DNA of 64,000 nucleotides from Lysobacter sp. BMK333-48F3 (GTDB taxonomy: Bacteria; Pseudomonadota; Gammaproteobacteria; Xanthomonadales; Xanthomonadaceae), in the NCBI RefSeq assembly GCF_019733395.1, contig NZ_JAIHOO010000001.1:2117001-2181000 (forward strand), given 5' to 3'. The translations under genes were made by a program, and so were the position numbers. Of this stretch, positions 17,906 to 28,150 are shown piece by piece (the first letter of the stretch is position 1; each line of letters starts with the position of its first letter). A model generated the notes under the pieces. It saw only the letters and a list, made by a program, of their open reading frames with translations. It was not told the origin of the DNA and ran no database searches.

Positions 17906-19539
17906 GGGCGCAGGCTCAACCAGCGGCTGGCGTGGCGGTCCAGGGCGTTGGGCTCGAAGCCGCGCACGCGCTCGGAGACCAGGTGCTTGGAGGTGTAGAA
18001 GTACAGCGGAATCGTCGCGTGATCGTTGAGCAGGCGCTGCTCGGCGGCGCGCAGCCAGGCGTTGCGCGCGGCGTCGGTGGCGGCCGCGTCGGCGCGCGCC
18101 AGGCGCTGGCGGTAGCCGGCGTCGTCGTAGCCGGTCCAGTTGAGCGGGCCGTCGTTGCCGAATGCGGCGAGGAAATTGCGCGCGTCGGCGAGGTCGCCGA
18201 TCCAGCCGCCGCGGAAGGCCTGGGTGATCGCCCGTTGCTTGCGGTTCTGCACGAATACCTTCCATTCCTCGTTGCGCAGCCGCACCTGCACGCCGAGGGT
18301 CTGGCGCCACATCGCCGCCACCGCCAGGGCCAGGCGCCGGTGCGGGGTCGAGGTGTTGTAGCGCAGTTCGACCGTCAGCGGCTCGCGCGCCGAGTAGCCG
18401 GCGTAGCGATACAGCGCGCGCGCATGCGCTTCGCGCTCGGCCTGTGGCATCGACGCCCACGGCAGCGTCGCCGGCGCGTAGCCGGCGATGCCCGGCGGGA
18501 CGATGCCGTAGGCCGGGGTTTCGCCCAGGCCGGTCACATAGCGGGTCAGCTTGTCGCGGTCGACCGCCATCGCCAGCGCCCGGCGCAGGGCCAGGGCGCG
18601 GTCGTCGCAGCGCGCCGCGCCGGCGGCGCAAGGCGCATCGCGGAACGGCGCGCGGGTGGTGTTGAGGCCGAGCCAGAACGCGCCCAGGTAGGGCGACAGG
18701 CGCAATTGCGCGCCGAAGCGCCGGCGCAGCGAGTCCAGCGGCTGCGGCGGCACCACCTCGGTAAGGTGCAGGTCGCCGGCGGCGAAGCGCTGCAGCTCGG
18801 CGGCGGCGTCTTCGGTGACGTGGAAGCGCACCCGCTCGATCGCCACCGCAGCGGCGTCGTGGAAGCGCGGATTGCGCACCAGTTGCAGATTGGCCTGCGG
18901 GGTCCAGGCCGCCAGGGCGTAGGCGCCGTTGCTGACCAGTTGCCCGGGCCGGGTGTGCTGGGCGCCGTGGCGCTGCACCGCCGGCAGGTACACCGGAAAG
19001 GCGATCGGCAGGGTCAGCAGGGCCGGCAGCGAAGCGCTGCGGTTGAGCCGGAACTCGACCGTGCGCGGATCCGGCGCCGATACCCCGAGCCGTTCCGGGG
19101 CCACTTTGCCGGCCTGCACCGCCTGGGCCTGGTCGAGGGCGTCGAACAATTCGCCGAACGGCGCCGCGGTGGCCGGCGCGAACGCGCGCCGGAAGCTGGC
19201 CACGATCTGGCCGGCGTCGAGCGGCTCGCCGTTGCTCCAGCGCAGCCCGGGACGCAGCGCGAAGCGCCAGGTGCGGCCGTCGGCCGAGACCGTCCAGCGC
19301 TGCGCCATGCCCGGGATCAAGCGACCCTGCGCGTCCTCGGTGACCAGGCCTTCGTACAGGTCGCGCAGCACGTTGCCGCAGGCCACTTCCTGGCAACGGT
19401 GCGCGTCCAGCGTGCTCGGTTCGGGGCCGTTGCCGCGCTCCAACTGCGCCGGCGCGGCCTGCGCAGGCACGGCCGGCGCCGCCAGCGCCAGTAGCAGGGC
19501 CGAACCATAGCGTTGCAGGACGGACGTTGTTCGGCGCAA
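17902..19539 (-). CDS. Peptide-type ABC transporter substrate-binding protein (SBP family 5)
   Basis: With the TTG start at 19539 the protein has 545 residues and a clear Sec signal ([15 protein letters not shown]). The longer frame to 19746 adds a non-signal-like extension and is rejected. The mature part matches OppA/DppA-type proteins: [39 protein letters not shown] and [19 protein letters not shown] Cys pair near residues 45-55 may form a disulfide. The stop overlaps the VIT start (ATGA). It should bind oligopeptides in the periplasm. The start codon is uncertain; a CTG or upstream codon is possible. Confidence 0.88.
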   Translation of the reverse strand: MRRTTSVLQRYGSALLLALAAPAVPAQAAPAQLERGNGPEPSTLDAHRCQEVACGNVLRDLYEGLVTEDAQGRLIPGMAQRWTVSADGRTWRFALRPGLRWSNGEPLDAGQIVASFRRAFAPATAAPFGELFDALDQAQAVQAGKVAPERLGVSAPDPRTVEFRLNRSASLPALLTLPIAFPVYLPAVQRHGAQHTRPGQLVSNGAYALAAWTPQANLQLVRNPRFHDAAAVAIERVRFHVTEDAAAELQRFAAGDLHLTEVVPPQPLDSLRRRFGAQLRLSPYLGAFWLGLNTTRAPFRDAPCAAGAARCDDRALALRRALAMAVDRDKLTRYVTGLGETPAYGIVPPGIAGYAPATLPWASMPQAEREAHARALYRYAGYSAREPLTVELRYNTSTPHRRLALAVAAMWRQTLGVQVRLRNEEWKVFVQNRKQRAITQAFRGGWIGDLADARNFLAAFGNDGPLNWTGYDDAGYRQRLARADAAATDAARNAWLRAAEQRLLNDHATIPLYFYTSKHLVSERVRGFEPNALDRHASRWLSLRP

Positions 19540-19757
19540 AGCGAGGTCTACACTGCCGGGGTCTTGCGATTGTAGGCGAGCCGCCGCATATCCAGACTCG
19601 GAAACGGTGCAAGGTGGCACGCAACAGACCGGTCGGCGGGCCCATGACGGGGCGACGGCCGCGGCCGTTGGCCCGTCAGCGACGGCCGGCGGCTTTCCGC
19701 GCAGCGACGCGCGAGCAGGGCATCCCGCCTTGCCGAACAGAATCAAGCGAGGTGGAT

Positions 19758-21137
19758 GTGTCCGGTCCCAGCCAGGTCAAGGATATCGAGATTCCCGACG
19801 TCAAGGCCGGCGGCCGCGACATGCTGGTCGAGTACCTGGCGTCGGGCGCGCGCCCGGATGCGGACTGGAAGATCGGCACCGAGCACGAGAAGTTCGGCTT
19901 CCGCACCGACGATCTGCGGCCGCCGACCTTCGACGGCGAGCGCGGCATCGAGGCGCTGCTCAAGGGCCTGGTCCAGTTCGGCTGGGCTCCGGTCGAGGAA
20001 AACGGCCGGGTGATCGCGCTCAGCCGCGGCCAGGCCTCGGTGTCGCTGGAGCCGGCCGGCCAGCTGGAACTGTCCGGCGCGCCGCTGGACACCCTGCACG
20101 ACACCTGCGTCGAAGCGGCGACCCACCTGCGCGAAGTGCGCACCGTCGCCGAGCCGATGGGCCTGGGCTTCCTCGGCATGGGCTTCCAGCCCAAGTGGCG
20201 CCGCGACGAGATGCCGTGGATGCCCAAGGGCCGCTACAAGATCATGCGCGAGTACATGCCCAAGGTCGGCAACCTCGGCCTGGACATGATGACCCGCACC
20301 AGCACCGTGCAGGTCAACCTCGACGTGCGCGACGAGGCGGACATGGTGAAGAAATTCCGCGTCTCGCTGGCCTTGCAGCCGATCGCGACCGCGCTGTTCG
20401 CCGATTCGCCGTTCACCGAGGGCAAGCCGAACGGTTATCTGTCCTACCGCTCGCACATCTGGACCGACACCGACCCGGACCGCACCGGTCTGCTCGATTT
20501 CGTGTTCGAGGACGGTTTCGGCTACGAGCGCTACGTCGATTACCTGCTCGACGTGCCGATGTACTTCGTCTACCGCGACGGCCGCTACATCGACGCCAGC
20601 GGCCAGTCGTTCCGCGATTACCTCGACGCCAGGCTGCCGGCCCATCCGGGCCAGCGCCCGACCCTGAAGGACTGGGCCGACCACAGCACCACCGCGTTCC
20701 CGGAAGTGCGGCTGAAGAAATACCTGGAGATGCGCGGCGCCGATTCCGGTCCGTGGAACCGGATCTGCGCGCTGTCGGCGTTCTGGGTCGGCCTGTTGTA
20801 CGACGCCGAAGCGCTCGACGCGGCCTGGGACCTGGTGCTGGACTTCACCCCGGCCGAGCGCCACGCGCTGCGCGACGGCGTGCCCCGGCACGGCTTCCAA
20901 CTGCCGTTCCGCGACGGCAAGGTGCTGGACCTGGCGCGGCGCGCGCTGGAGATTTCCGCCCATGGCCTCAAGCGCCGCGCGCGCTTGAACCAGCACGGCG
21001 CCGACGAATCGATCTATCTGGAGCCGTTGGCCGAGTTCGTGGCGATGGGCAAGAGCCCGGCCGAACGCAAGCTGGAGCTGTTCCACGGAGCCTGGGGCGG
21101 CAGCGTCGACCCGGTGTTCAAGGATTTCGCCTACTGA
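19758..21137 (+). CDS. gshA: Glutamate-cysteine ligase (plant/proteobacterial type)
   Basis: This 459-residue cytosolic enzyme makes gamma-glutamylcysteine, the first step of glutathione synthesis. The start is taken as GTG 19758 ([11 protein letters not shown]), which has GCGAGG just upstream and gives the family's usual length of about 455. Characteristic segments are [11 protein letters not shown] (ATP/Glu site), [42 protein letters not shown] and [21 protein letters not shown]. This is the GCS2 class shared with plants and not the E. coli-type GshA. The product supports the frmAB formaldehyde pathway and the glutaredoxin in this window. Confidence 0.95.
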   Translation: MSGPSQVKDIEIPDVKAGGRDMLVEYLASGARPDADWKIGTEHEKFGFRTDDLRPPTFDGERGIEALLKGLVQFGWAPVEENGRVIALSRGQASVSLEPAGQLELSGAPLDTLHDTCVEAATHLREVRTVAEPMGLGFLGMGFQPKWRRDEMPWMPKGRYKIMREYMPKVGNLGLDMMTRTSTVQVNLDVRDEADMVKKFRVSLALQPIATALFADSPFTEGKPNGYLSYRSHIWTDTDPDRTGLLDFVFEDGFGYERYVDYLLDVPMYFVYRDGRYIDASGQSFRDYLDARLPAHPGQRPTLKDWADHSTTAFPEVRLKKYLEMRGADSGPWNRICALSAFWVGLLYDAEALDAAWDLVLDFTPAERHALRDGVPRHGFQLPFRDGKVLDLARRALEISAHGLKRRARLNQHGADESIYLEPLAEFVAMGKSPAERKLELFHGAWGGSVDPVFKDFAY

Positions 21138-21751
21138 GCGCAGGCGTGGGGGCTTGCCGACGGGCCGTCGCCGGCCCAGGCGGCGAAATCGATCTGCCCG
21201 CTATCGGCGACCGTCGCCACGGTCGCCAGCATCTCCAGCGCCGCGCGGTGCCTGAGCGGATCGGCGCTGGCGCACAGGTCGCCGATCACTGTCACTTCGA
21301 AATCGCGATCGTGGGCGTCGCGCGCGGTGGTCTGAACGCCGGTTTCGGTGCTGACCCCGCAGATCGCCACGCGCCGGATCGCCGCCGCATGCAGGCGCGC
21401 CTCCAGATCGGTGTCGAACAGCGCGCTGACCCGCGGCTTGGTCACGATCCAGTCGCGCGGCCCGATCTGCAATTGTTCGTGGAAGCGCGCGCCCCAGTCG
21501 CCGTCGCGCAGGGCGCCCAGTTCGGCCGCGCGGCCGAACAGCGGCGAGCGCCGCGGCAGGTCGGAATAGTCCGGCGCGAACGCCACCCGCACCATCGCCA
21601 CCGTCGCGCCGGCGGCGCGGGCGCGCGCGGCCAGAGCGTTGCAGCGCGCGATCAGCCCGCTTTCGCGCACCGCATCGGCGGCGCGCGCGAGCTTGCCGTC
21701 CGGGTGGACGATGTCGTTGATCAGGTCGATCACGATCAGGGCGGTGCTCAT
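21131..21751 (-). CDS. Isochorismatase-fold hydrolase with Gly replacing the usual catalytic Cys
   Basis: This 206-residue protein has the isochorismatase-like fold: [13 protein letters not shown] with the catalytic Asp near residue 8, [12 protein letters not shown] with the catalytic Lys, and [20 protein letters not shown]. In cysteine-hydrolase members (nicotinamidase, N-carbamoylsarcosine amidase) the residue after STE is followed by Cys; here it is Gly. True isochorismatases such as EntB and PhzD also lack this Cys, so amidase activity is doubtful. It ends convergently with gshA, overlapping by 7 bases. No siderophore or phenazine genes are nearby. Confidence 0.87.
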   Translation of the reverse strand: MSTALIVIDLINDIVHPDGKLARAADAVRESGLIARCNALAARARAAGATVAMVRVAFAPDYSDLPRRSPLFGRAAELGALRDGDWGARFHEQLQIGPRDWIVTKPRVSALFDTDLEARLHAAAIRRVAICGVSTETGVQTTARDAHDRDFEVTVIGDLCASADPLRHRAALEMLATVATVADSGQIDFAAWAGDGPSASPHACAQ

Positions 21752-21838
21752 GCGCTGGGCTCCGGAGTCGTGCGGCGGCGGTCCCGCCGAGACCGCAGTG
21801 ATACCCGCAGCGGCGTGGACGCCGCGTCCAGGCGCGGC

Positions 21839-22594
21839 TCAGCCGGCGGCGAGCTGCTTGTCGAGTGCGCGCAGGCGGTCCAGGTCGGGTTTGTGCAGGC
21901 GGCGCAGGTGCGCCGGCATGCGCTGCGCGCGCGCAAGCGTTTGCGCGCACAGCTCTCGCGCACGCGCGCTGTCGCCCCAGCCGGCCAGGCATTGGGCGTA
22001 ATGCGCATGGGCCTGGAAGCCGCTGCTGTAGCCGGTCAGGGCCTCGAACTCCTCGCGCGCCTTGGCCCGGTCGCCGCTGTCCGCGACCGCACGCGCATAG
22101 GTCAGGTGGCCGTCGGCGGAGCGGTAATCGGGGCGCTTGGCGATCAGCTCCTCCAGCAACTGCCGCGCCTGCGCCGGCTCGCCGGCTTCGAGCAGGGCCC
22201 GCGCCAGGCGCACCTGGATGTCCGGGTCGTCGCGATGGATGCCGCTCAGCGCGGCGCGGTAATGCGCCAGCGCCTCGCCGGCGCGGCCGGCGTCGAGCAA
22301 CGCATCGGCCAGGCGCAGGCGGTGATCGGTGGTTTCGGCCGTATCGAAAGCGTCCTGCGCCTCGCGCAGGGCGCGGTCGGGATCGAGCAGGCGGCGCACG
22401 TTGCCGGCCAGGGCGCGGCCGTGGCGGCTGTGGCGCTGTTCCGGCAGCCACACCGCGAACGCATAGACCACGCTGCCGAGCAGCGGGAACATGAAGAGCA
22501 CCATCAGCCAGTAGCGGTCCTGGCCGCTGCGCACCGCGTGGACGGCGAAATACAGGGCGACGACGACGTGCAGGCCCATTCCCAAGTACGGCAT
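21839..22594 (-). CDS. Membrane-anchored tetratricopeptide (TPR) protein
   Basis: This 251-residue protein starts MPYLGMGLHVVV, with AGGGA 6 bases upstream of the ATG. Two N-terminal membrane helices (about 4-20 and 28-50) are followed by TPR-like helix pairs: RLRLADALLDAGRAGEALAHYR, QVRLARALLEAGEPAQARQLLEEL, LTYARAVADSGDRAKAREEFEAL and HAHYAQCLAGWGDSARARELC. TPR domains assemble protein complexes; no partner is indicated. It lies 31 bp downstream of the DMT transporter stop on the same strand. Confidence 0.85.
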   Translation of the reverse strand: MPYLGMGLHVVVALYFAVHAVRSGQDRYWLMVLFMFPLLGSVVYAFAVWLPEQRHSRHGRALAGNVRRLLDPDRALREAQDAFDTAETTDHRLRLADALLDAGRAGEALAHYRAALSGIHRDDPDIQVRLARALLEAGEPAQARQLLEELIAKRPDYRSADGHLTYARAVADSGDRAKAREEFEALTGYSSGFQAHAHYAQCLAGWGDSARARELCAQTLARAQRMPAHLRRLHKPDLDRLRALDKQLAAG

Positions 22595-22625
22595 TGGCAT
22601 TCCCTGGCCGAGTGAGTTCCGGGCG

Positions 22626-23687
22626 CTAGTGTCGGCATTCACTGCGTCCCGCGCCAGCGGATCGGCCCGCCGCCGGTCGGCGCACGAACGGCACGAATGT
22701 GCTTAGGAATGCGACCAGGCCCGAGCGCCGCTCTGCGATTCCGCATTCACCGTTCCCAGTTCCCGCCGTCGCACCAGGCGCCGGCGCGGCCGCGCGCCGC
22801 AACGCGACCACCGCGCCGGCGACGATCAGCGCCGCGCCGAACCAGGTCGACGCGCCCGCGACGCGGCCGAACAGCCACCCGTCCAGCGCCGCACCGACCG
22901 GCACCGCCACATACATCAGCGGCGCCAGGGTCGAGGCGTTGCCGAGCCCGCGATAGGCCAGGTCGCGCAGCGACTGGCTGCCGAGGCTGCACAGCGACAT
23001 GCCGAGCAGCGCCGCGACCAGCGCCCAGGCCGGTTGCGCCGCCAGCGCGGCCGGGTCGATCCGGGTCGCGCCCCAGGCCGCCAGCGGCAGGCCGACCAGC
23101 GAGGCCTGCAGGTACAGCTTGAACTGGTTGCGGAACGGCGGCTGGTGCTGGGCGCTGCGGTAGAACAGCACCTGCGAGGCGGCCATGGCGAAACCGCCGG
23201 ATAGCGACAGCGCGGCGAGCCGGTCCAGGCCGTGCGCGCCGGGATTGAGCACCACCGCCACCCCGCAGAAGCCGATCGCCAGGCCGCACAGCGCCGGCCC
23301 GCGCAGCCGTTCGCCTAGCCAGGCCCAGGCGATCAGCGGAATGAACAAGGGGCCGGTGTTGTACAGCAGCACCGCCTGCAACAGGTCGCCGTGGATCGCG
23401 GCGTAGACGAAGCAACCTTGCGAGATCACCACGCAGACCGCGCGCACCCAGGCCGGGCGGTCGGAGAAAGAAAACACTGCGCGCCAGTCTGCGCGCCCGG
23501 CCAGGGCGACTAGGGCCAGCCCGGGCAGGAAGAAGCGGGCCCAGATCACCAGCTCCGCCGGCAGGCCGCCGGTGTAGCGGGTCAGCAGGCCGAGCACGGC
23601 CAGGCAGATCGAGGCGGCGGCCATCAGGCCGGCACGCAGCAGCAGGGGGCGGGGGGCGCGGGCGGCGCTCGGAGCAGGGTGGGTCAT
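22626..23687 (-). CDS. EamA/DMT-family permease
   Basis: This 353-residue inner-membrane protein has about ten hydrophobic segments in two EamA repeats (GLLTRYTGGLPAELVIWARFFLPGL, and FAMAASQVLFYRSAQHQPPF through GAALIVAGAVVAL). Family members export amino acids, metabolites or drugs. The last 50 residues are polar, Arg/Gly-rich and may be a read-through extension across repeat-like sequence (it contains a FVPFVRR run). It is divergent from the LysR gene at 23754, with 66 bp between starts, a classic regulator-exporter pair. Substrate unknown. Confidence 0.88.
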   Translation of the reverse strand: MTHPAPSAARAPRPLLLRAGLMAAASICLAVLGLLTRYTGGLPAELVIWARFFLPGLALVALAGRADWRAVFSFSDRPAWVRAVCVVISQGCFVYAAIHGDLLQAVLLYNTGPLFIPLIAWAWLGERLRGPALCGLAIGFCGVAVVLNPGAHGLDRLAALSLSGGFAMAASQVLFYRSAQHQPPFRNQFKLYLQASLVGLPLAAWGATRIDPAALAAQPAWALVAALLGMSLCSLGSQSLRDLAYRGLGNASTLAPLMYVAVPVGAALDGWLFGRVAGASTWFGAALIVAGAVVALRRAAAPAPGATAGTGNGECGIAERRSGLVAFLSTFVPFVRRPAAGRSAGAGRSECRH

Positions 23688-23753
23688 GTGGTAAATCTAG
23701 GCCGCGACCCGTCCTGTTAAAATCTGCAAATCCAAGCCAGGCGGTAAGTTTTT

Positions 23754-24683
23754 ATGACCACCAGCGACCCGTCCCCACGACGCCTGCCGGCGTTGCGCGC
23801 GCTGCAGGCCTTCGCCGCGGTGGTGCGCTACGGCGGCATGCGCCGCGCCGCCGAGCGCCTGCACCTGAGCCATGCCGCGCTCAGCCAGCACGTGCAGCAC
23901 CTGGAAGAGGCCTTCGGCCTGCGCCTGCTCGACCGCAGCGGCGGCCGGGCGCGGCCGACGCCGCTCGGGCGCGAGTACGGCGAGGCCCTGATCGAGGGCT
24001 TCGAACGCATCGAGGCGGCGACCGCGCGCCTGCGCGCGCGCGGCGACGAAAGCCGGCGCTGGCTGCTCGGCGCGCCGACCAGCCTCAGCGTCAGCCTGCT
24101 GTTGCCGCGACTGGAAGATTTCGCCGCGCGCGCCGGCGCCGAGGTGCAGTTGTTCTGCCCGGCCAATGCCGACGACCTGGCCCAGGGCCGGGTGCACGCC
24201 TTGCTGATGCATCGCGACCCGGCCGCGCTGGGGCTGCGCGGCGAACTGCTGTTCGAACAGGCCTTGCAGCCGGTGGCCGCGCCGGCATTGGCGGCGCGCC
24301 TGGATCTCGCCCATTGGTGGCGCGAGCGCGCCCCCGGCGCGCGCCTGCTGCACGTGACCAGCGAGGGCTGGCGCGAGGACTGGCCGCACTGGTTCGGCGA
24401 GGATGCGGCGCACTGGCCGCTGCCGTCGCTGGGCCTGTCTTCGCCGATGCCGGCGCTGAGCGCGGCGCTGGCCGGGCAGGGCATCGCCCTGCTGTATCCG
24501 CGCCTGATCGCCGAACCGCTGGCGCATGGCGCGTTGCTGCCGCTGCCGTGTCCGCAGCCGCCGCCGTTGCGTCGGGTGTACCTGGCCTGGTTGCCGGAAG
24601 CGCACGGCAGCGCGCGGCTGGAACGCTTGCGCGACTGGGTCACGGCCTTGTTGCGCGACGACGAGGCGCCGCCGTCGCCGTGA
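23754..24683 (+). CDS. LysR-family transcriptional regulator
   Basis: This 309-residue protein has an N-terminal winged HTH (LRALQAFAAVVRYGGMRRAAERLHLSHAALSQHVQHLEEAFGLRLLDR, residues 14-60), close to the GcvA/AmpR branch. The C-terminal co-inducer domain includes VEL-like strands and the segment LAGQGIALLYPRLIAEPLAHGALLPL typical of this branch. It probably controls the divergent EamA exporter from the shared 66-bp intergenic region (23688-23753). A run AAAATCTGCAAATCC near the start may include its site, but no clean T-N11-A palindrome stands out. Confidence 0.92.
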   Translation: MTTSDPSPRRLPALRALQAFAAVVRYGGMRRAAERLHLSHAALSQHVQHLEEAFGLRLLDRSGGRARPTPLGREYGEALIEGFERIEAATARLRARGDESRRWLLGAPTSLSVSLLLPRLEDFAARAGAEVQLFCPANADDLAQGRVHALLMHRDPAALGLRGELLFEQALQPVAAPALAARLDLAHWWRERAPGARLLHVTSEGWREDWPHWFGEDAAHWPLPSLGLSSPMPALSAALAGQGIALLYPRLIAEPLAHGALLPLPCPQPPPLRRVYLAWLPEAHGSARLERLRDWVTALLRDDEAPPSP

Positions 24684-24958
24684 CGCCGCGCGCATCGCCG
24701 ATCGCGAGCGCATCGCGCCGCGGTCGTGTGCGCCGCGGCGCAGCCGGCCTGCGATGCGCGTCGCCGCATATGCTCAGTAGCAAACGTCCTAAGTCGCCGG
24801 CGTCGCCGCGGCGGCGGCGCTAAGTCGCGGATGCGGCAGGGCTTGCGTGGCGTCCCGTTGCGCCAGTGAAAAAGTTGCAAAGGAAACGAATGCGCGCGAC
24901 GGCGCGCGCCGCGCCTTCGGCTTGGATTCGCTTCGTACAGGTGTTGTAGCCTTGAAGG

Positions 24959-27706
24959 ATGAATGTCCTCCTCGATACCAGCGACGAACCGTTGCGCGCC
25001 GTAGATTTCGCCTCCACCGACGCCTTGCTGCGCGACGACGTCAAAACGCTGGGCGCATTGGTCGGTGAGATTCTCGCCGAACAGCGCGGGCAGGGCTTCC
25101 TCGACGAGGTCGAGCGCCTGCGCCGCGCCGCGATCCGCCGCCGCGAAGCGCAGGCGCCGATCGGCGCGCTGGCCGACGCGCTGGCCGACACCGATCTGGA
25201 GCAGGCCGGCGATCTGGTGCGCGCTTTCGCCACCTATTTCCAGGCGGTCAACCTGGCCGAACGCGTGCACCGCATCCGCCGCCGCCGCGACTACGAACGC
25301 AGCGGCGCCGGCGCCCAGCCCGGCGGCTTGCGCGACGCGCTCGGCACTCTGGCGCGGCAGGGCGTCAGCGCCGAGGAAGTGGTTGCGCTGCTGGCGCGGC
25401 TGCGGATCGAGCCGGTGTTCACCGCCCACCCGACCGAAGCGGTGCGGCGCGCGTTGCTGGAGAAGGAGCGCACCATCGTCTCCTGCCTGGTCGACGATAT
25501 CGATCGTGGCCGTACCCCGGCCGAGCGTCGCGCCGACCGCGAGCGCATTCGCCTGGCTCTGACCGCGAGCTGGCAGACCGCCGAAGCGCCGGCGGCCAAG
25601 CCCAGCGTCGCCGACGAGTTCGAACACGTCGGCTTCTATCTGTCCGAGGTGCTGTACCGGGTGCTGCCGGTGTTCTACGAAATGTTCGAGGACGCGCTGC
25701 GCGAAACCTACGGCAGCGCGGCCGCGTTGCCCGACCTGCTCGGCTTCGGCACCTGGGTCGGCGGCGACATGGACGGCAATCCCAACGTCGGCGCCGACAC
25801 CATCGCCGCTACCCTGGCCGGCCAGCGCGCGCTGGTGCTCAATGCCTACCGGCGCGAACTGACGTCGCTGGCCGAGCTTCTGAGCCAGTCGGTGAGCCGG
25901 GTGCGGGTCGACGATGCGGTGTTGGCGCGGGTCGAGGATTACCGTTATCAGCTGCCCAAGGCGGCGGCGCTGCTCAAGCCGCGCCACGCCGACATGCCTT
26001 ACCGCAACCTGCTCAGCCTGATGGCGGCGCGGTTGCAGGCGACCCTCGACGAGAGCGTGCACGGCTATCCCGACGCGGCGGCGTTCCTGGCCGACATCGG
26101 CCTGATCGAACGCAGCCTGGCCGCGCACCAGGGCGCGCACGCCGGCGGTTTCGCGGTGCGCCGCCTGCGCCGCCGCGCCGAGTGTTTCGGTTTCCATCTG
26201 GCCAGCCTGGACCTGCGCCAGGACTCGGCCACCCACGATGCCGCCCTGGCGGCGCTGCTCGACGAACCGCAATGGGCGGCGCTGGACGTCGCCGCGCGCG
26301 CGGCGCGCCTGCACGGCGTGCTCGACGGCGAAGCGCCGCCGCCGCGCAGCGCCGCGAGCGCGGCGCAATCGACCCTGGACGTGTTCCGCGCCGTGGCCCG
26401 GCTGCGCCCGCGCTACGGCGAACGCGCCTTCGGCCCTTACATCGTCAGCATGAGCCGCAGCGCAGCCGATGCGCTGGCGGTGCTGGCGCTGGCCAAGACC
26501 GCCGGCTGCGCCGAGCGCGACGGCCGGGTGCCGCTCGACGTCGCGCCCCTGTTCGAGACCGTCGACGACCTCGACGCCGCCGCCGACACCTTGCGCGCGC
26601 TGTTCGCCGACCCGGTATACCGCGATCATCTGCGCCTGCGCGGCAATCGCCAGGTGGTGATGCTGGGCTACTCCGACAGCGCCAAGGACGGCGGCATGCT
26701 GGCCTCGCGCTGGGCCCTGCACCGCACCCAGAGCGCGCTGACCGCGCTGGCCGCCGAAAGCGGCGTGCGCATCGCCTTCTTCCACGGCCGCGGCGGCTCG
26801 ATCAGCCGCGGCGGCGGCAAGACTGAGCGTGCGGTGATCGCCGCGCCGCGCGGCTCGGTCGACGGCTATCTGCGCCTGACCGAGCAGGGCGAGGTGATCC
26901 ACCGCAAGTACGGCATCCGCGCGCTGGCGCTGCGCAACCTGGAACAGACCACCGGCGCGGTGCTGCGCGCGACCCTGCGGCCGCGGCCGCCGGAACCTCG
27001 CGGCGACGGCTGGCGCGCGCTGGCGGCCGAACTGGCCGCGCAGGCGCGCGAGCACTACCGCGCGCTGGTGCACGAGAACGAGCTGTTCCCGGCCTATTTC
27101 CGCGCCGCCACGCCGATCGACGTGATCGAGCGCCTGCGCATCGGCTCGCGCCCGGCCAAGCGCGCCGGCGCCGGCGACATCGGCTCGCTGCGCGCGATCC
27201 CGTGGGTGTTCGCCTGGTCGCAGAACCGCGCCGGCCTGACCGCCTGGTACGGCGTCGGCACCGCCCTGGAGCGCGCGCTGCAGGCGCACGGCCGCGAGAC
27301 GCTGGCCGAGATGGCGCGCGACTGGATGTTCTTCGGCACCCTGGTCGACGATCTGGAGATGGTCCTGGCCAAGTCCGACCCGGCGATCTTCGAGCGCTAC
27401 TCGATGCTCGCCCGCGAGCTGCCCGAAGGCGACCTGCACGCGCGCTTCCATCCCGGCATCGCCGAAGAGTTCGAACGCACCCGCCGCGCGGTGCTGGCGA
27501 TCAAGGGCAGCGACGAACTGCTGACCGGCGACCATCGCCTGCGCCAGTCGATCCGTCTGCGCAACCCTTACGTCGACCCGATCAGCCTGTTGCAAGTCGA
27601 CCTGCTCGCCCGCTGGCGCGCCGCCGGCCGTCCCGACGACGCCCTGCAACAGGCGCTGGTGGCGACGGTCAACGGGATCGCGGCGGGGGTGCAGAATACG
27701 GGGTGA
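24959..27706 (+). CDS. ppc: Phosphoenolpyruvate carboxylase
   Basis: This 915-residue cytosolic enzyme adds bicarbonate to PEP to form oxaloacetate, replenishing the TCA cycle. Hallmarks in order: VFTAHPTEAVRRALLEKE (catalytic His), FGTWVGGDMDGNPNVGADT, GYSDSAKDGGMLASRWAL, FFHGRGGSISRGGGKTE (mobile glycine loop; most bacterial enzymes have GSIGRGGG) and the C-terminal SIRLRNPYVDPISLLQVDLL ending in G. The ATG is abutted by GAAGG with no spacer, so the SD is weak or the start is unusual, but homologous N-termini align here. It stands alone with no operon partner. Confidence 0.96.
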   Translation: MNVLLDTSDEPLRAVDFASTDALLRDDVKTLGALVGEILAEQRGQGFLDEVERLRRAAIRRREAQAPIGALADALADTDLEQAGDLVRAFATYFQAVNLAERVHRIRRRRDYERSGAGAQPGGLRDALGTLARQGVSAEEVVALLARLRIEPVFTAHPTEAVRRALLEKERTIVSCLVDDIDRGRTPAERRADRERIRLALTASWQTAEAPAAKPSVADEFEHVGFYLSEVLYRVLPVFYEMFEDALRETYGSAAALPDLLGFGTWVGGDMDGNPNVGADTIAATLAGQRALVLNAYRRELTSLAELLSQSVSRVRVDDAVLARVEDYRYQLPKAAALLKPRHADMPYRNLLSLMAARLQATLDESVHGYPDAAAFLADIGLIERSLAAHQGAHAGGFAVRRLRRRAECFGFHLASLDLRQDSATHDAALAALLDEPQWAALDVAARAARLHGVLDGEAPPPRSAASAAQSTLDVFRAVARLRPRYGERAFGPYIVSMSRSAADALAVLALAKTAGCAERDGRVPLDVAPLFETVDDLDAAADTLRALFADPVYRDHLRLRGNRQVVMLGYSDSAKDGGMLASRWALHRTQSALTALAAESGVRIAFFHGRGGSISRGGGKTERAVIAAPRGSVDGYLRLTEQGEVIHRKYGIRALALRNLEQTTGAVLRATLRPRPPEPRGDGWRALAAELAAQAREHYRALVHENELFPAYFRAATPIDVIERLRIGSRPAKRAGAGDIGSLRAIPWVFAWSQNRAGLTAWYGVGTALERALQAHGRETLAEMARDWMFFGTLVDDLEMVLAKSDPAIFERYSMLARELPEGDLHARFHPGIAEEFERTRRAVLAIKGSDELLTGDHRLRQSIRLRNPYVDPISLLQVDLLARWRAAGRPDDALQQALVATVNGIAAGVQNTG

Positions 27707-27748
27707 GGCGGGGATTGGGATTCGCAAGGCGGGTCGTCGCGCTGCGGG

Positions 27749-28082
27749 GTAGGAGCGGCGCCAGCCGCGACCGCGACTCCGCGGCGACGACGCGATTGGC
27801 CGCGATGCGCTCGCGTTGTGCTCCTTGTAGGAGCGGCGTCCCACAGGGATTTCCTCCGGTCATAAGCCGCGACAACCGAAGCGGTGCAATACCACGTTTC
27901 TTGCCGAAGCCCATCCACCGACCAGCGCTCGCGACCATCGGCCGATCTCCACGGGCTTCGGCCATTGCGCTTGCGACCACCGCTTCGGTTGTCGCGGCTT
28001 ATGCCGCTCCTACAGGAGCCGCACGCTCTGGTGGGGGGCGTCGTCGTTGCGGAGTCGCGGTTGCGGCTCGCGCCGCTCCTAC
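27749..28082. repeat. REP-like cluster between ppc and the small membrane protein gene
   Basis: Forward copies (GTAGGAGCGGCGCCAGCCGC at 27749; a GTAGGAGCGGCGTCCCACAG variant near 27828) and reverse copies (TGTCGCGGCTTATGCCGCTC near 27990; a CGCGCCGCTCCTAC end at 28082) form paired inverted elements. The rest of 27707-28150 holds AATCCC-type simple repeats and no gene. Confidence 0.8.
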
Positions 28083-28150
28083 CCATAGAGCGAAGCCGCA
28101 CCGTAGGCTTTGCGTATCCCCAATCCCAAATCCTCAATCCCGACCGCCCA

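Noticed and set aside
17902..19746. Extended 614-residue form of the peptide-binding protein
   Set aside because: The extra N-terminal residues precede a clear signal peptide and have no membrane-targeting features.
22595..22642. Earlier ATG for the TPR protein overlapping the DMT gene end
   Set aside because: It lacks an SD. The ATG at 22594 has AGGGA at proper distance and yields the membrane helix at the N-terminus.
23828..27844. Very long open frame on the minus strand opposite ppc and the LysR gene
   Set aside because: It mirrors the codon bias of the plus-strand genes, is rich in Arg/Gln/Ala/Val, crosses two unrelated plus-strand genes with clear motifs and has no family features. It is a GC-bias shadow.
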